Source of the DNA: Cucumis sativus
Lineage: Eukaryota > Streptophyta > Magnoliopsida > Cucurbitales > Cucurbitaceae
Assembly: GCF_000004075.3 (NCBI RefSeq)
Contig: NC_026657.2
Coordinates: 39,914,732-39,978,731, forward strand
Length of the DNA: 64,000 nt
Direction of reading: 5' to 3'
Shown: in pieces, positions 61,599 through 64,000 of the stretch
Position numbering within the stretch: position 1 is the stretch's first letter
Layout of the letters: each line of letters begins with the position of its first letter
The notes under the pieces: model-generated
The model's input: only the letters and a program-made list of their open reading frames with translations
Told to the model about the DNA's origin: nothing
The model's database searches: none
Program-made: the position numbers and the translations under genes

Positions 61599-61693
61599 CA
61601 TTAAACCCAACTAAAACACTCACTAAAATAGGCCCAATGGGCCATTTTCTTTTAGGAAAAAAAAAAGAGGAAGTTTTAGCCAACGTGACGTCA
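61599..61693. promoter_or_regulatory. Promoter-like cluster (site II plus TGACGTCA) with no gene in view
   Basis: TTGGGCTGG (about 61599), AGGCCCAATGGGCCA (61630-61644) and a palindromic TGACGTCA (61686-61693) lie within 95 bp. This mix normally marks promoters of active genes, but no coding region follows within the window on either strand. Confidence 0.35.
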
Positions 61694-63120
61694 GCATGAC
61701 ATGCTAAGATTTGAATGTATTATTTTGATTTTTCAACCTTAATTTATTCATTAGGTTTTTACCATCTTCATATTGAATTTTAATGAACACCAACACAATG
61801 TAGATTTAGTGTGTTGGGAGGTAGGAGGATAGGCAAGGCAAGACGGGAAATCGAGTTGAAAACATAAGAAAAGTTTATTTATGCAAAACGAATCCTGAAC
61901 TATTAGACATCTTTAATTTAAGATAATGTCTTGTCAGTCATATAATCAGGTTAGATTACAATTAATTTTTTTTTATGATTAACAATAATAGTTTGAATTT
62001 GAAATTTTATTAATGTTGTTTGAATTTTAATATAAAATTATTTGATGATCTCCTAGTTTAAAAGAAATAATATCTCTACATATTTTGAATTTTCTAATTA
62101 GATGGAATCTCCTTATTATATTCATATTACAATTTGCACATTAATTGTTTGAAGCTTATGATCTTAAATTCTACAAATTTCAATAAATGATAAACTTGTC
62201 AAATTTTGTGAGTTCTATAGAATAATTGTAGAATGGTCCCTTTGAATTTATTTAGTAGCTCCATTACTATATCATTATTGCTTTTGTTTCCATAATTATG
62301 TAATGTGTTAAATACTTTAAATGTCCAAACTTTGGAATCAATTTTATTACAAGTCCACAGTACCATAAATAATTGGCCCAAATCTCAAAGATATTTCCAT
62401 GCATATCACCAACTTCAAAATGCCCCAATAACTTATAGTATTAATGATTTTGTTTTATTTTCTTGTCAATATTTTCTCCAAAGCAACACTAATGTCTTTG
62501 TTTGGCATTTCAAAGGCCATCTTCACCTTCTATTATTCCTTGCCTTCAAATAAATTGGAAGAAGAAAATATAATTTAAAATAAAACAAAATTAGGGAATA
62601 TTCTAAAAAAAAATTAAGGCACAATTGAAAAAAATTGCTCACCTTTTCCATGTTTGAAATTTTTTCGATTTTCAACTACGAAACGTAGGGCAACAAATCG
62701 AACATTATAGACTAATAACTTAGGGATGATTTCGACTAATAAAGAAAAAAAAAACACTTAGTATTTTATTTCTATTAAAGCTATTTTAAATAAGATTATA
62801 AATTTATCATTTCAAAATTTTACTAAAATAACTTATTTTTAAAACTAAACACGAAAACACTTAAAACAAAATTTGAGAAAATATGGTTTTAAACAAAATT
62901 ACATATATAAATCTTTATAGAAAAATCAACAACATTTAAATTTGAACTTATTTAAAAGAAAATTTATTATCGAGAAACGTTTTTTCATAGATAATTCAAA
63001 CATTTTTTTTTCATAAACAATCCAATTATACTCTTAGTTACCCTCTAACATATAAAATCAAATAAAACAAACACAAATTTAAAACATTTATAAAATTTAA
63101 TTTAGTTATTACTTGATCTA

Positions 63121-63186
63121 AATCAAATGTAAGTAGTTGGAATTATGAATTTAAATCAAATGTAAGCAGTTGGAATTATGAATTTA
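63121..63186 (+). repeat. 33-bp tandem duplication
   Basis: AATCAAATGTAAG(T/C)AGTTGG plus the following 13 bases occurs twice in tandem with one mismatch, period 33. A recent local duplication in intergenic DNA. Confidence 0.9.
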
Positions 63187-63786
63187 ATATAATGAATGGT
63201 TAAATCAATAACATACCTTAAAATTTTAAACATTTTATCTTTAATTAATAAAATTTAGAAGAAAAAAAACTCACTTAACACAATATGATTAGAATTATTT
63301 TAGAAAAAGAATGAATTTATTATAATAAAATAAGATATATGACAAGTCATATTATTCCTATTCCCTTTAGGCTGTTTTTAAATATTAATTCATGCTCAAC
63401 CAATGAATGAATGAATCATATAATTTATTAAATGAACATAATCACTTCAAATAATTAAAACACAATAATCCAAATCCAAAACATATGAAATTTGTTTGAA
63501 AATTTGAAATACTAAAAACACATAGAAACAAACTAAATAAAACTATAAACTAATTATAGAAATAAAGAAGGAAGGAAGGTTGAAAAGACAGTTTTAGGGC
63601 ATCATCCATGTGTATTTGAAGAAGAAGAAGACAAAAGGGAGAAAGAGGACAAAGGGGTAAATATGACATTTGAAGAGAATAATAATTGGGCACATGGGGA
63701 TCTACCGACGTTAAAGGAAATGCTAATCATTTTTGGGGAAGGGTACTTTTGGTATTTCATAGTCATTGCGCCGTAACCCTCCTCGT

Positions 63787-63812
63787 CACGTGCTTATCGT
63801 GGCTTACGTGGC
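63787..63812 (+). promoter_or_regulatory. G-box and ABRE-like element near the right edge
   Basis: CACGTG at 63787-63792 and ACGTGGC at 63806-63812, 14 bases apart. Paired ACGT-core elements are typical of light- or abscisic-acid-responsive promoters. A target gene would lie beyond 64000, or there may be none. Confidence 0.35.
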
Positions 63813-64000
63813 AATGTCTTTCATTTATTTATTTCTTATTTCTTCTCCTTATTATTATTATTTTTTTAATCTTCACAATACAACATAGATTCATGTTTTG
63901 TATTTAATTCTTTTTTTTTATATATAGAAAAATCATGTTAGCAAATAATTTTATATCAATAAACAAAATTTAGTTTTTTCGATCATAAAATTAGGGGATT

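Larger units (their letters stand above)
57418..64000. other. Intergenic, no intact gene seen
   Basis: AT-rich DNA to the right edge. Contents noted: a retroelement RNase H-like remnant (61099-61437), a promoter-like cluster at 61599-61693, a 33-bp tandem duplication at 63121-63186 and ACGT-core elements near 63787-63812. The last may belong to a gene beyond the window. Other short ORFs show no resemblance. Confidence 0.6.

Noticed and set aside
1..64000. CRISPR arrays, insertion sequences, riboswitches and other prokaryotic systems
   Set aside because: The DNA is plant nuclear. No regularly spaced repeats, bacterial transposases or prokaryotic gene organisation are present.

Overview
The window is nuclear DNA from a dicot plant. 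It is strongly AT-rich, the genes are split by AT-rich GT-AG introns, promoters are TATA or site-II type, and every recognisable protein is a land-plant family. Several dispersed repeats (one with a recurring TTTTGCTATATTT core, and tRNA-derived SINE pieces) remind me of cucurbit (Cucumis-like) genomes. That placement is from memory and is not proven by the sequence. No bacterial, viral or organellar gene cluster is present.

Layout. (1) 1-3300, minus: the 5' part of an HD-ZIP IV homeodomain gene (HDG5-like) running off the left edge, with a leader intron and an upstream L1-box. (2) 4-12.8 kb: long non-coding stretch with microsatellites, a CACTA-like remnant and a SINE piece. (3) 12.8-16.5 kb, minus: a two-exon gene for a 197-aa plant protein of unknown function, with a 3.1-kb intron holding a probable SINE-type insertion. 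(4) 19.4-20.1 kb, plus: a three-exon gene for a 158-aa single-membrane-span protein with a tandem NAGNAG acceptor. (5) 24.0-26.05 kb, minus: a three-exon gene for a 99-aa protein of unknown function. (6) 27.3-30.4 kb, minus: a complete seven-exon RBR-type E3 ubiquitin ligase (RWD-RING1-IBR-RING2, RNF14-like, 638 aa). (7) 35.3-42.1 kb, plus: a complete 12-exon full-size ABCB (MDR/P-glycoprotein) transporter, 1272 aa, ABCB2-like. (8) 47.6-48.7 kb, plus: an R2R3-MYB of the MYB53/92/93 type, with a possible extra intron across its stop codon. (9) 50.8-51.6 kb: a decayed LTR-type element with a tRNA-Met-like primer site and a 5S-rRNA-like segment (Cassandra/TRIM-like). (10) 54.1-54.8 kb, minus: coding-like exons I cannot identify, probably a decayed gene. 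(11) 56.0-57.1 kb, minus: an intronless inositol polyphosphate kinase (ITPK, 362 aa) with upstream ORFs. (12) 57.4-64 kb: non-coding, with a retroelement RNase H remnant and two promoter-like clusters that have no gene in view.

The genes are independent transcription units with no operon-like or cluster logic. Themes are epidermal and cell-layer regulation (HD-ZIP IV, MYB), transport (ABCB), ubiquitin signalling (RBR) and inositol phosphate metabolism (ITPK). I found no convincing undescribed system. The most checkable novelties are the 54-kb unidentified exons, the stop-codon-spanning intron in the MYB gene, the 5S-like LTR fragment and the ITPK upstream ORFs. Exon limits were read by hand from splice consensus, reading phase and family similarity; no search was run.
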